Source: Brevibacterium sp. UCMA 11754
Lineage (GTDB): Bacteria; Actinomycetota; Actinomycetes; Actinomycetales; Brevibacteriaceae
Reading direction: 5' to 3'
Assembly (NCBI RefSeq): GCF_021532275.1
Contig: NZ_JACBOT010000021.1
Span: forward strand, 248,001-312,000
Length of the DNA: 64,000 nt
A model generated the notes under the pieces. It ran no database searches. It had not been told where the DNA came from and saw only the letters and a program-made list of their open reading frames with translations. Positions 8,617-17,290 of the stretch are shown here, one piece after another; the first letter of the stretch is position 1, and every line of letters starts with the position of its first letter. The position numbers were made by a program, and so were the translations under genes.

Positions 8617-9699
8617 ATGAAGTCACGTACGCGGGCCATGGCGGCACTGGTATCCGTCCTCATTCTTGCGTCAACGGCACTGAGCTCTTGTGTCCCGGCG
8701 GCAACTACAGAGAAGACAACCCTGTCACTGGCCGACAGCTATGCGCCCACCCATATTTTCGCGGACTCCGGGGTCAGCGTCTTCATGGACGAAGTCTCAC
8801 ACCGAGGCACCGGTTCTAGCGGCGCTTCAAAGGAGACGGTGGACTTCTCGTATTACCCGGCAGGACAAATGGGAACTCCGCGAGACCTGGTGTCTCTCAA
8901 CCGCTCGGGAGTTCTGGACATCACACCTGCCTCGGCGGCATATCTCTCCGATCAGCTTCCGTTGTCCAGTGTCTCCGATCTGCCAGGTATGGTTGAGGAT
9001 TCCTGCGTGGGCGCACAAGCACTTTTCGACATGATGTCCCCGGGAGGAATCCTCTATGAAGAGGAATATGCGCCGCGCGGCTTGCGTCCTCTCTGGGTGT
9101 CTGTACTTCCAAGCTACGAGATTCTGACGGTCAGCCGCCAGATCAATTCTCCTTCGGACCTCCGCGGGCTCAACATCAGAACTTCCGGCGGAGCGCTCGA
9201 CGCGACACTCTCTGACCTCGGCGCGGCAGCCGTCAGCATGCCTGCGTCCGAAGCGTATGAAGCGCTGTCCCGGAAAACAGTGGACGGTGTGGCTTTCCCC
9301 TTCATCAGCGTGCTTCCGTACAAGTTGCAGGAAGTTCTCGGCCACTCGACGACGGGGCTGAATATCGGTGCATTCGCGATCCCATATGTCATCAGCGAAG
9401 AAACATGGACCGATCTTGACCCTGCTCTACAGAATCGAATCGAAAAAGCTGGCCACGATGCCCAGAACAGCCTGTGCCGGGCGGTGAATAGCGAGACTCC
9501 AGCAGCAATCGACACGATCGGCAAGGACGGCGTCGACTTCAATAGACCGGATGCTCAAGGAATGAAGGAGTTCGAAGACAAGCTGGCGCCTGTGCGCAAG
9601 CAGTGGGCCGAGAACATGGATTCGATCGGCAAGCCGGGTTCACAGGTGCTCTCCGATTACGAAGCCCTCATCGCGCGATACGAAGGGAACTCGAAATGA
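8617..9699 (+). CDS. dctP: TRAP transporter substrate-binding lipoprotein (DctP family)
   Basis: A 360-residue extracytoplasmic solute receptor. The N-terminus has a hydrophobic segment and a lipobox-like ALSSC, so it is likely membrane-tethered, as expected in a Gram-positive. The mid-protein motif SDLRGLNIRTSGG carries the conserved arginine that binds the carboxylate of the ligand in DctP proteins. ATG at 8617 has GGAGG 5 bases upstream. It overlaps the next gene by ATGA, so the three TRAP genes are translationally coupled. The ligand is probably an organic acid, given the CoA-transferase that follows. Confidence 0.93.
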   Translation: MKSRTRAMAALVSVLILASTALSSCVPAATTEKTTLSLADSYAPTHIFADSGVSVFMDEVSHRGTGSSGASKETVDFSYYPAGQMGTPRDLVSLNRSGVLDITPASAAYLSDQLPLSSVSDLPGMVEDSCVGAQALFDMMSPGGILYEEEYAPRGLRPLWVSVLPSYEILTVSRQINSPSDLRGLNIRTSGGALDATLSDLGAAAVSMPASEAYEALSRKTVDGVAFPFISVLPYKLQEVLGHSTTGLNIGAFAIPYVISEETWTDLDPALQNRIEKAGHDAQNSLCRAVNSETPAAIDTIGKDGVDFNRPDAQGMKEFEDKLAPVRKQWAENMDSIGKPGSQVLSDYEALIARYEGNSK

Positions 9700-10244
9700 A
9701 TCGTGACCACAGCTCGGCGATGCAGAGGACGATCAACACCATCAAGGTCATCAGCGTGACACTTGCCGGTGTGGCGATCGTAGCCATGGCACTGGTCATG
9801 CTGACCGAAACCTTGATGCGCTATGTCTTCACCAATCCTCTTGGCTGGAATATCAGCGCAGTTGAGCGGATCTTCATGCCTATGTCCGTCTTTCTTGCGC
9901 TGCCGTGGCTATATCTGACCGCAGGGCACGTCACTGCTGAGCTCATCTACGACAGGCTTCCAGTCGCATGGCGCACTGGTGCCCGAATTATCGGTCATCT
10001 ACTACTCCTCCTCATTGCTGCGGCGCTTACCTACGGAGGAATGGTGACGGTTGTCGATTCTTTCACTCTCGGCGATGCCCCGCCACCGGGTTCAAGCGAG
10101 ATTCCGATTCCGACATGGATATGGCAGCTAAGTCAGCCAGTGGGCACTGCGGCCCTGTTCGTTGTCGCTATCCTCGAGACCCCCAACGTCATTTCAGATT
10201 CACCATCAACCAATGCCTCCGCTACCGAGGGTGAAGACTCATGA
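9696..10244 (+). CDS. dctQ: TRAP transporter small permease (DctQ)
   Basis: A 182-residue membrane protein with four hydrophobic helices, the standard DctQ layout. The ATG at 9696 overlaps the dctP stop (ATGA), and its own stop overlaps the dctM start in the same way. The C-terminal tail is Ser/Thr/Glu-rich and hydrophilic. It forms the membrane complex with DctM that imports the ligand delivered by DctP, driven by an ion gradient. Confidence 0.9.
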   Translation: MNRDHSSAMQRTINTIKVISVTLAGVAIVAMALVMLTETLMRYVFTNPLGWNISAVERIFMPMSVFLALPWLYLTAGHVTAELIYDRLPVAWRTGARIIGHLLLLLIAAALTYGGMVTVVDSFTLGDAPPPGSSEIPIPTWIWQLSQPVGTAALFVVAILETPNVISDSPSTNASATEGEDS

Positions 10245-11521
10245 TCGCCATCACTATCAGTCTCATTCTCCTGGTTCTCATCCTCAGCAAGGTCCCTATT
10301 CCTTTCGCGATCCTCGGCGCTGCTGGCATCGGTCTGCTGTGGTTGGGCGGTGGCGAGAACCTAATCGGAGTCTTCGAAGTCATACCAATGAGCTCGGTCG
10401 GCAGCAATTCACTCGCTGCGATCCCGCTCTTCATCCTCATGGCCCATCTCGTTCTCAAGAGTGGGGTCTTGGACACTCTGTTCAATTCGGCGAGCACACT
10501 GATCGGCCGTATTCGCGGAGGAACCGGTATCGCAGCGGTGCTGGCGGGCGCAGGATTCGCAGCGGTGTCTGGATCTTCAACAGCCGCGGCTGCCACACTT
10601 GCCCACACTTCTACAGGAACAATGCTCAAGCAGGGGTACAGTGCCAGACTTGCCAGTGGAACGGTCGCAAGCGCAGGCACACTTGCCGCGATGATTCCGC
10701 CGAGTATCCTGCTGGTCTTCTACGCCATTACCGCTGAAACCAGCGTCGGCAAGACCCTGCTCGCAGGTGTCGTCCCCGGCATACTCATGAGCTTGGGACT
10801 GGCAATCACAGTCTGGGTGATGGGGTTGCGTGGGCATGCTCCTGCAACCGATCCCACTTCATGGAGGGCCAAGCTCGTGGCCTTGAAGGGTCTACTGCCG
10901 ATTGCCTTCCTCTTCGCCGTGGTCGTAGGGACGGTCTTTCTCGGGATCGCTACCGCCACCGAAGCCGCAGCCCTCGGATGCTTAGGCGGGTTCCTCCTCA
11001 TGGTGTGGATGAAGACAGCAACCTGGTCAAACCTGAAGTCCGCTGTTGTGGGCAGTGTCTCCAGCAGTGCGATGATCCTCTCCATCGTCTTCGCGGCACA
11101 TGTGTTCGGGATCTTCCTTACACAAACTCAGGTCGCTCCGACGGTTGTGGAATTTGTCCAGGGTCTAGCGATCGCCCCGATCCTCATCATCGTCATCTTT
11201 GCTTTCATATATCTAGTGCTCGGTTTCTTCATGGACCAGATGGCAATCATCGCTCTGACAGTTCCGGTGACGCTTCCAGTCGTCGAAGCACTCGGCTTCG
11301 ACCCGATTTGGTTCGGCGTGATCGTCATTCTTCTTGCAGAGATCGGGCTGATCACTCCGCCCCTGGGACTCAACGCGTTTGTTGTGTCTCGCGCAGCTGC
11401 AATCAGAGTCGAGACAGTTTTCATGGGCTCGGTTCCCTTCATCATCGCAATGCTCATCGTCACGACTCTGATATTCGTGTTTCCCGATCTGTCATTGTTT
11501 CTGACAACAAGCGTGAAATGA
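10241..11521 (+). CDS. dctM: TRAP transporter large permease (DctM)
   Basis: A 426-residue membrane protein with about twelve hydrophobic segments, the ion-coupled transport subunit of a TRAP system. Family landmarks visible include the helical hairpin motif GFAAVSGSSTAAAATL and AGTLAAMIPPSILLVFYA in the first half and a repeat-like ITPPLGLNAFVVSR near the end. Start and stop overlap the neighbouring genes by ATGA, so dctP, dctQ, dctM and the CoA-transferase gene form one coupled operon. Confidence 0.94.
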   Translation: MIAITISLILLVLILSKVPIPFAILGAAGIGLLWLGGGENLIGVFEVIPMSSVGSNSLAAIPLFILMAHLVLKSGVLDTLFNSASTLIGRIRGGTGIAAVLAGAGFAAVSGSSTAAAATLAHTSTGTMLKQGYSARLASGTVASAGTLAAMIPPSILLVFYAITAETSVGKTLLAGVVPGILMSLGLAITVWVMGLRGHAPATDPTSWRAKLVALKGLLPIAFLFAVVVGTVFLGIATATEAAALGCLGGFLLMVWMKTATWSNLKSAVVGSVSSSAMILSIVFAAHVFGIFLTQTQVAPTVVEFVQGLAIAPILIIVIFAFIYLVLGFFMDQMAIIALTVPVTLPVVEALGFDPIWFGVIVILLAEIGLITPPLGLNAFVVSRAAAIRVETVFMGSVPFIIAMLIVTTLIFVFPDLSLFLTTSVK

Positions 11522-12735
11522 GGATATTGCCAGTGAACAACGCTCCAACTCGATCAACTCCGGAGACGTCTGATCAGTCAGCCTCTAGCGGCCCTGTCTT
11601 GGACGGCTTGAAGGTTCTTGAAATGGGAACGGTCATCATGGCGCCATATGCAGGAAAGATTCTTACCGATCTTGGCGCCACGGTGATCAAAGCCGAGCAA
11701 CCGGGCGGGGACATCGGCAGAAGAATCGGCCTTGGCGGGGGTTCCGGAGACAGCGTGTTGTCAATGAACCTCAATGCTTCAAAGCACAGTATTGAGATAG
11801 ATGCCGGAGACGAATCAGATCAGCCGGCCCTCGAACACCTGCTCAGTTGGTCAGATGTCATCATCACCAATCTGCTTCCTCGTCGACGTCGTCGCTATGG
11901 GCTGAATTGGGAGAATGTCCACCGACTGAACCCTCGAGCTATTCTTTGCACGGCACAAGGTTTCTCTTCTCATACCGACAGGGGAGATCGACCAGCCTAT
12001 GACGACATCATCCAAGCAGGGTCTGGTGTCGCAGATACATACCGCTTGCGGGATGGAAGGCCAAGCTATTCTCCCTATGTCGTGGCCGACAAAGTCTGCG
12101 GAATGACCATGGTCCAAGCTGTCTTGGCGGCTCTGTTCAAGACGCAGGCAAGCGGAAAGGGCACGTGGGTCGATGTTCCGATGGTCGAAACAATGGCGGC
12201 GTTCACGTTGGTCGAACACCTTGGTGGCCAGACTTACTCCCCGCCCCGCGGAGATGTCGGATGGTCGCGTGTGCTCTCCCCCGAACACAGGCCTCATCAG
12301 GCTCTCGACGGGTACATGTGTGTCATGCCCTATACAGATAAGAACTGGTCTGACTTTTGCAAGATAATCGACCGGCCCGACTATCTGAACCACCCAGATC
12401 TACTTTCAAATCAAGCAAGAACTCGTAACCCGCGAGTCTATGAGTCTGTTCTCGCCGAGTATGCCGCGACACGTACATGTACGCAGATCCGGGAAGAATG
12501 CGAACCCTACTCAATCCCTGTTCAAAAGGTCATGAGGGTCGAGGACATACCAACTGACGAATACCTGGGGGCCTCGTCAATGTTCTCGCGTGCTTCACAT
12601 TCAAAGGAAGGCGACTTCGTCCACGTAGGATCACCACTCACTTTCGTCGACCATCCACGCCCCCCGGTAAAAGAGACATCGGCAATCGATGCTGATCGCG
12701 CCGAGGTGTTCAAAATGATCGGCTATTCGAATTGA
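11518..12735 (+). CDS. family III CoA-transferase (CaiB/BaiF type)
   Basis: A 405-residue CoA-transferase that moves CoA between acyl-CoA and free acid. Family features seen are the N-terminal LDGLKVLEMGTVIMAPYAGKIL, the DLGATVIKAEQPGGD loop, the RPAYDDIIQAGSG segment, and VVADKVCGM, which carries the probable catalytic aspartate. The ATG at 11518 overlaps the dctM stop (ATGA); GTG at 11533, with GAGG 9 bases upstream, is an alternative. Context suggests that it activates the acid brought in by the TRAP transporter, after which the divergent acyl-CoA dehydrogenase could act. CoA donor and substrate are unknown. Confidence 0.9.
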   Translation: MRILPVNNAPTRSTPETSDQSASSGPVLDGLKVLEMGTVIMAPYAGKILTDLGATVIKAEQPGGDIGRRIGLGGGSGDSVLSMNLNASKHSIEIDAGDESDQPALEHLLSWSDVIITNLLPRRRRRYGLNWENVHRLNPRAILCTAQGFSSHTDRGDRPAYDDIIQAGSGVADTYRLRDGRPSYSPYVVADKVCGMTMVQAVLAALFKTQASGKGTWVDVPMVETMAAFTLVEHLGGQTYSPPRGDVGWSRVLSPEHRPHQALDGYMCVMPYTDKNWSDFCKIIDRPDYLNHPDLLSNQARTRNPRVYESVLAEYAATRTCTQIREECEPYSIPVQKVMRVEDIPTDEYLGASSMFSRASHSKEGDFVHVGSPLTFVDHPRPPVKETSAIDADRAEVFKMIGYSN

Positions 12736-12780
12736 CTCTGTACGCTGTTTCTCACATCACTATCCGGTAAGAGAGAGTCC

Positions 12781-13494
12781 ATGACATCGACACATCGTAC
12801 GGTGAATCGTATTGTTCGAATTCTTGAGTCGGTCGCCCGATCAGAAGCCACAGCAGTGAGCCTGGCGACTCTCGCACGTGAACTCGAAGCTCCCAAGAGC
12901 AGCGTCTACGGTTTCGTAAGAGGATTATGTGCGGAAGGATATCTCGATGAAGTCCACGACGGCTACGTCCTCGGCACCGGCGTCGCGCATGTCCTCGGTC
13001 CAGCAGAGAACTCGGTTGTGCTGCTCATTGAGGATGTACTTGAAGAGATATCAGCTCGTACCGGTGAGACCGTGACCGTTGCTGTTCGTGTTGCCAGTTC
13101 CGTTGTCTACGTTCACAGTCTGCCCGCCGACTATGAAGTCTGCTATGTCCCGCAACTCAAGGTCAGACGCCCCCTCTTACCGACCTCTTCAGGGAAGCTG
13201 TTTTTCGCATTGCAACCGAAACCTGGAGACGAGGAACTACTCGCTGGATTCGAGCCCGACCAACGGTCCAATTTGCAGGCAGAACTGCCTGGAATCAGGT
13301 CCTCCGGAACCGCGCTCAATCGTGGAGAGACCGTACCCGACGTGGCAGCTACCGCAGTAGGAGTATTCGTCGACTCGGTGCTCACTGCAGCGATCACAAT
13401 CGCTGGCCCATTCACCCGAACTGAACCACACCTCCAGCACTACGGAGAAATTGCGCGTGAGCTGCTCAACGGCGCGGGATTCGGACAACCCTAA
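12781..13494 (+). CDS. IclR-family transcriptional regulator
   Basis: A 237-residue regulator. The N-terminal winged HTH (about 5-65; VSLATLARELEAPKSSVYGF) is followed by an IclR-type effector domain (about 80-230) of lower similarity. The start ATG follows AGAGAG by a few bases. It lies 45 bases after the CoA-transferase gene on the same strand and is probably the last gene of the TRAP catabolic operon. The module therefore has two regulators, a FadR-like one at its divergent promoter and this one. Confidence 0.85.
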   Translation: MTSTHRTVNRIVRILESVARSEATAVSLATLARELEAPKSSVYGFVRGLCAEGYLDEVHDGYVLGTGVAHVLGPAENSVVLLIEDVLEEISARTGETVTVAVRVASSVVYVHSLPADYEVCYVPQLKVRRPLLPTSSGKLFFALQPKPGDEELLAGFEPDQRSNLQAELPGIRSSGTALNRGETVPDVAATAVGVFVDSVLTAAITIAGPFTRTEPHLQHYGEIARELLNGAGFGQP

Positions 13495-13693
13495 ACCTAT
13501 GGTCGTCTAATTCCACATGAAGTACGACCAGACAACAGCTACCTAGAAGATCAGCCGAAGCCGGATTCCTCTCTGGAACTTTGCTCTGTCTCACGGGGAA
13601 TTCTTCTTTCCCACAAAGCTACTCGACAATATCCGACCTCCAACGGGATGAAAACCATATGTCTCGTGAATGCGGAGCTCACCCCCAGCTCAC

Positions 13694-15481
13694 TCATTCG
13701 TTGAAGAGTGTGTCGATGACTTCTTGAGCCACGAACCTCGCATGCAATACCGGTCGCCTGGCCGGATCAATCGACGCAGGAGGCACCCACGCAGGACGCC
13801 CATCCTTGAGCATCACTGTCTCCCACTCCGACCGATCCAAAAGATGATGATGGGCAGAACAACTCAACATCATATTATTGACATCAGTCTTACCGTCTTG
13901 TGCCCACTCGACAATATGGTGAGCATCGCACCACCCCGGCGGAGCATCACACCCGGGGAACGTACACCCCTGATCACGAGCAGTGAGAACCGCGATCTGC
14001 TTCGCGTTCGCGAACCGATTCTCTGTCACCACCTGCATCGTCTTCGCCTTGTCAGAGATGAGTTCGAAGAACACAGCCCCATTCAAACCGTTCCGGACAA
14101 GTTCGCTGATCGGGACCGGATTCTCAGTCCCCGTCGCCCCGACACCAGTACCGTTGGCAAGGTCTTCAGCCTTGGCCGTGACCACCAGAGCGTAGGGCGA
14201 GCCTTGACCGGTCCGCGTCATATCGATGCGCCCAATGAGAGTCGCGAAGCGTTCGTAGATCCACTCCTGGGCAGACAGTCGCTGCCCTGTCATGTCAACG
14301 AGCGTTCCGTCTTCGAGGACACCAGACTCCACACCGGTTCCACCCGCACGTGAACTGCCCTCAACGCTCTTCGCGATCTTGGTTCTCTGCGTCAGCAGCC
14401 CATTGAGGACACCACCCGTGACCGGGTCCAGAAGACCACAGATCTCCCAATCACCATTATCACGAGCATGCATAGTCACCTTGTACATGGTCCGATCCGT
14501 GGCATCTGTTGGTTCTTGACCATCGGGATCGATATGGGCCAGGATCCGAGCGAAGATCGCCCGCAGGTCATGAACCCGCACGCTCGGTGCCTTGTCGACG
14601 AGAGTCGATTCAGCATAATCACGATTGTCCTGGCTGGTGAACGTGGGCAGCTTCGTCAAACAGTCTTTGATGACCCTGGCCTGATCGGCCGAGAGTCTGC
14701 CCTCGTTGAAGGCATCAGCAACCATGGGAAACAGTGGTGGCTGCGCTTGCCCGGTCAGAGTGACTCGCCCGCCGAGGCTCTTGGCCATATCGGTCCGACG
14801 GTTCGCCTCCCGGGCGGTGATATTCAGCCTGTCTTGGATGAGGGCCTTCGTTGTCTTCGCACCGTAATCAGACGGTGCTCCGACTCGTTCACACACTGCC
14901 AGAGCCAGAGTCGATAGGGCCTCGTTGACTCGGCCCAGTGCTTCGAGTCCGTCGATGAGCTTGATCGCATCGGCTGGCCCCATCGGCCGGTCAAAGGTCC
15001 GCAGCCCGTCCTTGAGTCCACTGAGCGCGGTGAGACTGGTCGTGACTTCGGGCGCGAAACGCGACAGATCCGTCCACTCTTCACTCGAGAGCAGAGGATG
15101 AGGACTCGGGCTGCTGGGACCAGGGGCCGAACTGTCAGCCGAAGCATCGACGGCCGGAGCCGTATTGTCTGTATCGCCATCAGTGGCGTCCGCACCATCG
15201 ACCCGCGACCCGTCCTGATCGCTCGGCTCGTCCGTGGGTACCGCAGCCAGGGATTCAAACTTCTTTGCAAGCGGGTGGCCGGTGAGGTCGAGGTTGGAGT
15301 CTTTGAGCTGGTCGAACAGAGACTGCTGCCCCACTGCCGAAGAGGACGGCTCTCCCCCAGAAGACGAAGCATCGGCGGCACCTGAACCCGTCGCGGCATC
15401 ACTGGGACCGGGGCGTGGGTCACGCTCTTCCGGGTTACCTGGGGTGCGGTCGGGGGTGAGAGTCATGGTACTGAAGTCCAT
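13694..15481 (-). CDS. DUF222 / HNH endonuclease domain protein (13E12-repeat family)
   Basis: About 595 residues. The central region is the helical DUF222 domain typical of actinobacterial multi-copy 13E12-type proteins. The C-terminal HNH motif reads CTFPGCD, then DAHHIVEW and CSAHHHLLDR, with the zinc-binding cysteines and catalytic histidines intact. A long Asp/Ser/Pro-rich disordered stretch fills the first 140 residues. The start is uncertain between ATG at 15481 and ATG at 15466. The biological role of this family is not settled; nuclease activity is inferred from the HNH site. The AT-rich 3' and 5' flanks differ from the neighbours. Confidence 0.88.
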   Translation of the reverse strand: MDFSTMTLTPDRTPGNPEERDPRPGPSDAATGSGAADASSSGGEPSSSAVGQQSLFDQLKDSNLDLTGHPLAKKFESLAAVPTDEPSDQDGSRVDGADATDGDTDNTAPAVDASADSSAPGPSSPSPHPLLSSEEWTDLSRFAPEVTTSLTALSGLKDGLRTFDRPMGPADAIKLIDGLEALGRVNEALSTLALAVCERVGAPSDYGAKTTKALIQDRLNITAREANRRTDMAKSLGGRVTLTGQAQPPLFPMVADAFNEGRLSADQARVIKDCLTKLPTFTSQDNRDYAESTLVDKAPSVRVHDLRAIFARILAHIDPDGQEPTDATDRTMYKVTMHARDNGDWEICGLLDPVTGGVLNGLLTQRTKIAKSVEGSSRAGGTGVESGVLEDGTLVDMTGQRLSAQEWIYERFATLIGRIDMTRTGQGSPYALVVTAKAEDLANGTGVGATGTENPVPISELVRNGLNGAVFFELISDKAKTMQVVTENRFANAKQIAVLTARDQGCTFPGCDAPPGWCDAHHIVEWAQDGKTDVNNMMLSCSAHHHLLDRSEWETVMLKDGRPAWVPPASIDPARRPVLHARFVAQEVIDTLFNE

Positions 15482-15704
15482 TCGCCAACATCGTCGTTGC
15501 TCTTCCCTCAATTATACATTCATTTCACCCAATTGCACCCTTAGTTTCGATTTTAGTTCGTTCATTCTTTCATTCTTATATCAATTGATGACCCAGAAAC
15601 TTGGCGCTACCCACGACACCCCAGGTCAGAGAACAGAACGACAAGCGATCCCCGATAGACAACCGATCCCCGCTGGCCGGACCTCCGCAAAGACTGAGCA
15701 CACA

Positions 15705-15745
15705 AAAATGAGTCGCGACATCGTGTGATCACGATGTCGCGACTC
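15705..15745 (-). terminator. strong Rho-independent terminator after the GlcD-type oxidase gene
   Basis: A perfect 16-bp stem (15710-15725 with 15730-15745) and a TGAT loop are followed, on the minus strand, by ATTTTTG. It lies 40 bases past the stop of the FAD oxidase gene. It could also work for transcripts from the other side, but the T-run points to minus-strand use. Confidence 0.85.
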
Positions 15746-15784
15746 GACGCCGAAAGCTGGCCGCCTCAGCTCAATGCAGCCCCC

Positions 15785-17206
15785 TCAGATCGCGCTGAGC
15801 ATCTTCCCTGGATTGAGGATCCCCTGCGGGTCAAGAGCATTCTTCACAGCGATCTGGATCCGCCTCGAGCCCTCATCAAGCTCGTTATTGAGCCAATCAC
15901 GTTTGAGGAAGCCCACGCCATGTTCACCGGTGATCGTGCCGCCCAGCTCGAGGCCGATGCGCATGATCTCGCCGAAGATCTCCTGCGCCTTGGCAGTCTG
16001 GTCCACGTCGCCGGCGTCGAAGAACACTGAGGGGTGAGTATTGCCGTCACCAGCATGGGCCACCAGGGCGATCATCAGGCCCGATGACTCCTGCAACTCC
16101 TTCAGCCGGTCGCAGAACTCGGGCATCGCCACGCGTGGCAAACACACATCGTCGAGCAGCTGGCCTCCTCCGTGAGCATTGGCGAACTTCTCGTAGGCGG
16201 GCTGGATCATCCGTCGTGCAGCAATGAGCGCCGCCGAGTCGCTCGGATCGTCGGAGTACGCGACGTCGAGTGCACCACAGGCTTCGGCCACCTCGGCGAA
16301 CTGGGCCATTACTGTTTCGGAATCCGCAGGATTCTGGTCGACCTGCATGATGAGCATCGATCCGGCTTCTCCGTCGAGGCCGAAGTCGCCGAACTCGTTG
16401 AGCATCTTCAGGCTCGACGAATCGAGGAACTCCAGCAGGCTCGGCACACCGCCGGCGGCCATGAAGTCCGCCACGGTCTGGAGGCCGGAGCGCTCGTCGG
16501 GGAAGGTCGCGACGGCGGTGAATGGATCGGGCAGCTTCGGGATCAGGCGCAGGGTCGCCTCGACGACGATGCCCAGCGTGCCCTCGGAGCCGACGAACAG
16601 ATGGCGCATGTCGAGCCCGGCGACGCCCTTGGCCGTCTGCGGGCCCAGCTTCGTGAGCGTGCCATCGGCCAGAACTACCGTGAGGCTGCGAACGTAATCC
16701 CTGGTCACGCCGTATTTCACGCAGCACAGGCCACCCGCGTTGGTGGCGATGTTGCCGCCGATCGACGACAACGCGACCGACCCCGGATCGGGTGGGTAGG
16801 ACAGGCCGTAGGGTGCGAGGTGATCCTTGAGGTCCTGATTGATGATGCCAGGCTGGACGGTGACGAGCCGTTCGGCCTCATCGACGGACACGACGTCCTT
16901 CATGCGCGAGACGTTGAGCAAGATCGCCCCTGGTGAGCCGTTCGCTCCACCTGAGATCCCCGACCGAGCACCCTGCGGGACGACGGGGACGCCGTGCTCT
17001 GTTGCAAAACGCATAACCACCTGAACATCGGTCGCCGAGGTGGCCCTGACCAGAGCGATCGCCCCTTCGTGGGGGCAGAACAGAGCTTCGTCGCGAGCGT
17101 GAGCTTCGATGACGTCGGGATCCGTCGTCAGCGCCCCCGTGCTCAACCGTGCTGCGAGCGCATCGAGTTCAGCCGCACCGACTGCGGTCTGGTCCTGTAC
17201 TGTCAT
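15785..17206 (-). CDS. FAD-binding oxidase, GlcD / D-lactate dehydrogenase type
   Basis: A 473-residue flavoenzyme that oxidises a 2-hydroxy acid such as glycolate or D-lactate. The N-terminal PCMH FAD-binding domain (about 45-225) shows VVPQGARSGISGGANG and GGNIATNAGG. The C-terminal domain ends with GTITGEHGVGFLKRDWL and ALDPQGILNPGKML, the GlcD signature. AAGGA lies 5 bases before the ATG. It is 84 bases after an MFS transporter gene on the same strand, so the pair probably imports and oxidises a hydroxy acid. No iron-sulfur partner (GlcF) or GlcE is present. Confidence 0.9.
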   Translation of the reverse strand: MTVQDQTAVGAAELDALAARLSTGALTTDPDVIEAHARDEALFCPHEGAIALVRATSATDVQVVMRFATEHGVPVVPQGARSGISGGANGSPGAILLNVSRMKDVVSVDEAERLVTVQPGIINQDLKDHLAPYGLSYPPDPGSVALSSIGGNIATNAGGLCCVKYGVTRDYVRSLTVVLADGTLTKLGPQTAKGVAGLDMRHLFVGSEGTLGIVVEATLRLIPKLPDPFTAVATFPDERSGLQTVADFMAAGGVPSLLEFLDSSSLKMLNEFGDFGLDGEAGSMLIMQVDQNPADSETVMAQFAEVAEACGALDVAYSDDPSDSAALIAARRMIQPAYEKFANAHGGGQLLDDVCLPRVAMPEFCDRLKELQESSGLMIALVAHAGDGNTHPSVFFDAGDVDQTAKAQEIFGEIMRIGLELGGTITGEHGVGFLKRDWLNNELDEGSRRIQIAVKNALDPQGILNPGKMLSAI

Positions 17207-17290
17207 GGCGTCCTTCCGAACGGAACGGCCGGGGTGGTCACGACCGCCTCGGCGACTGTCTTCTGGTGACGATCGGGCACGTGTCCGCCC

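Noticed and set aside
10861-11517. N-terminal extension of the CoA-transferase frame through dctM
   Set aside because: This part is rich in Arg/Ser/His with no family similarity and lies over the well-supported dctM gene; the true start is at 11518 or 11533.
15710-15745. The 16-bp palindrome as an attachment or recombination site
   Set aside because: It directly follows the oxidase gene and carries a T-run on the correct strand; no integrase is present. A terminator explains it.
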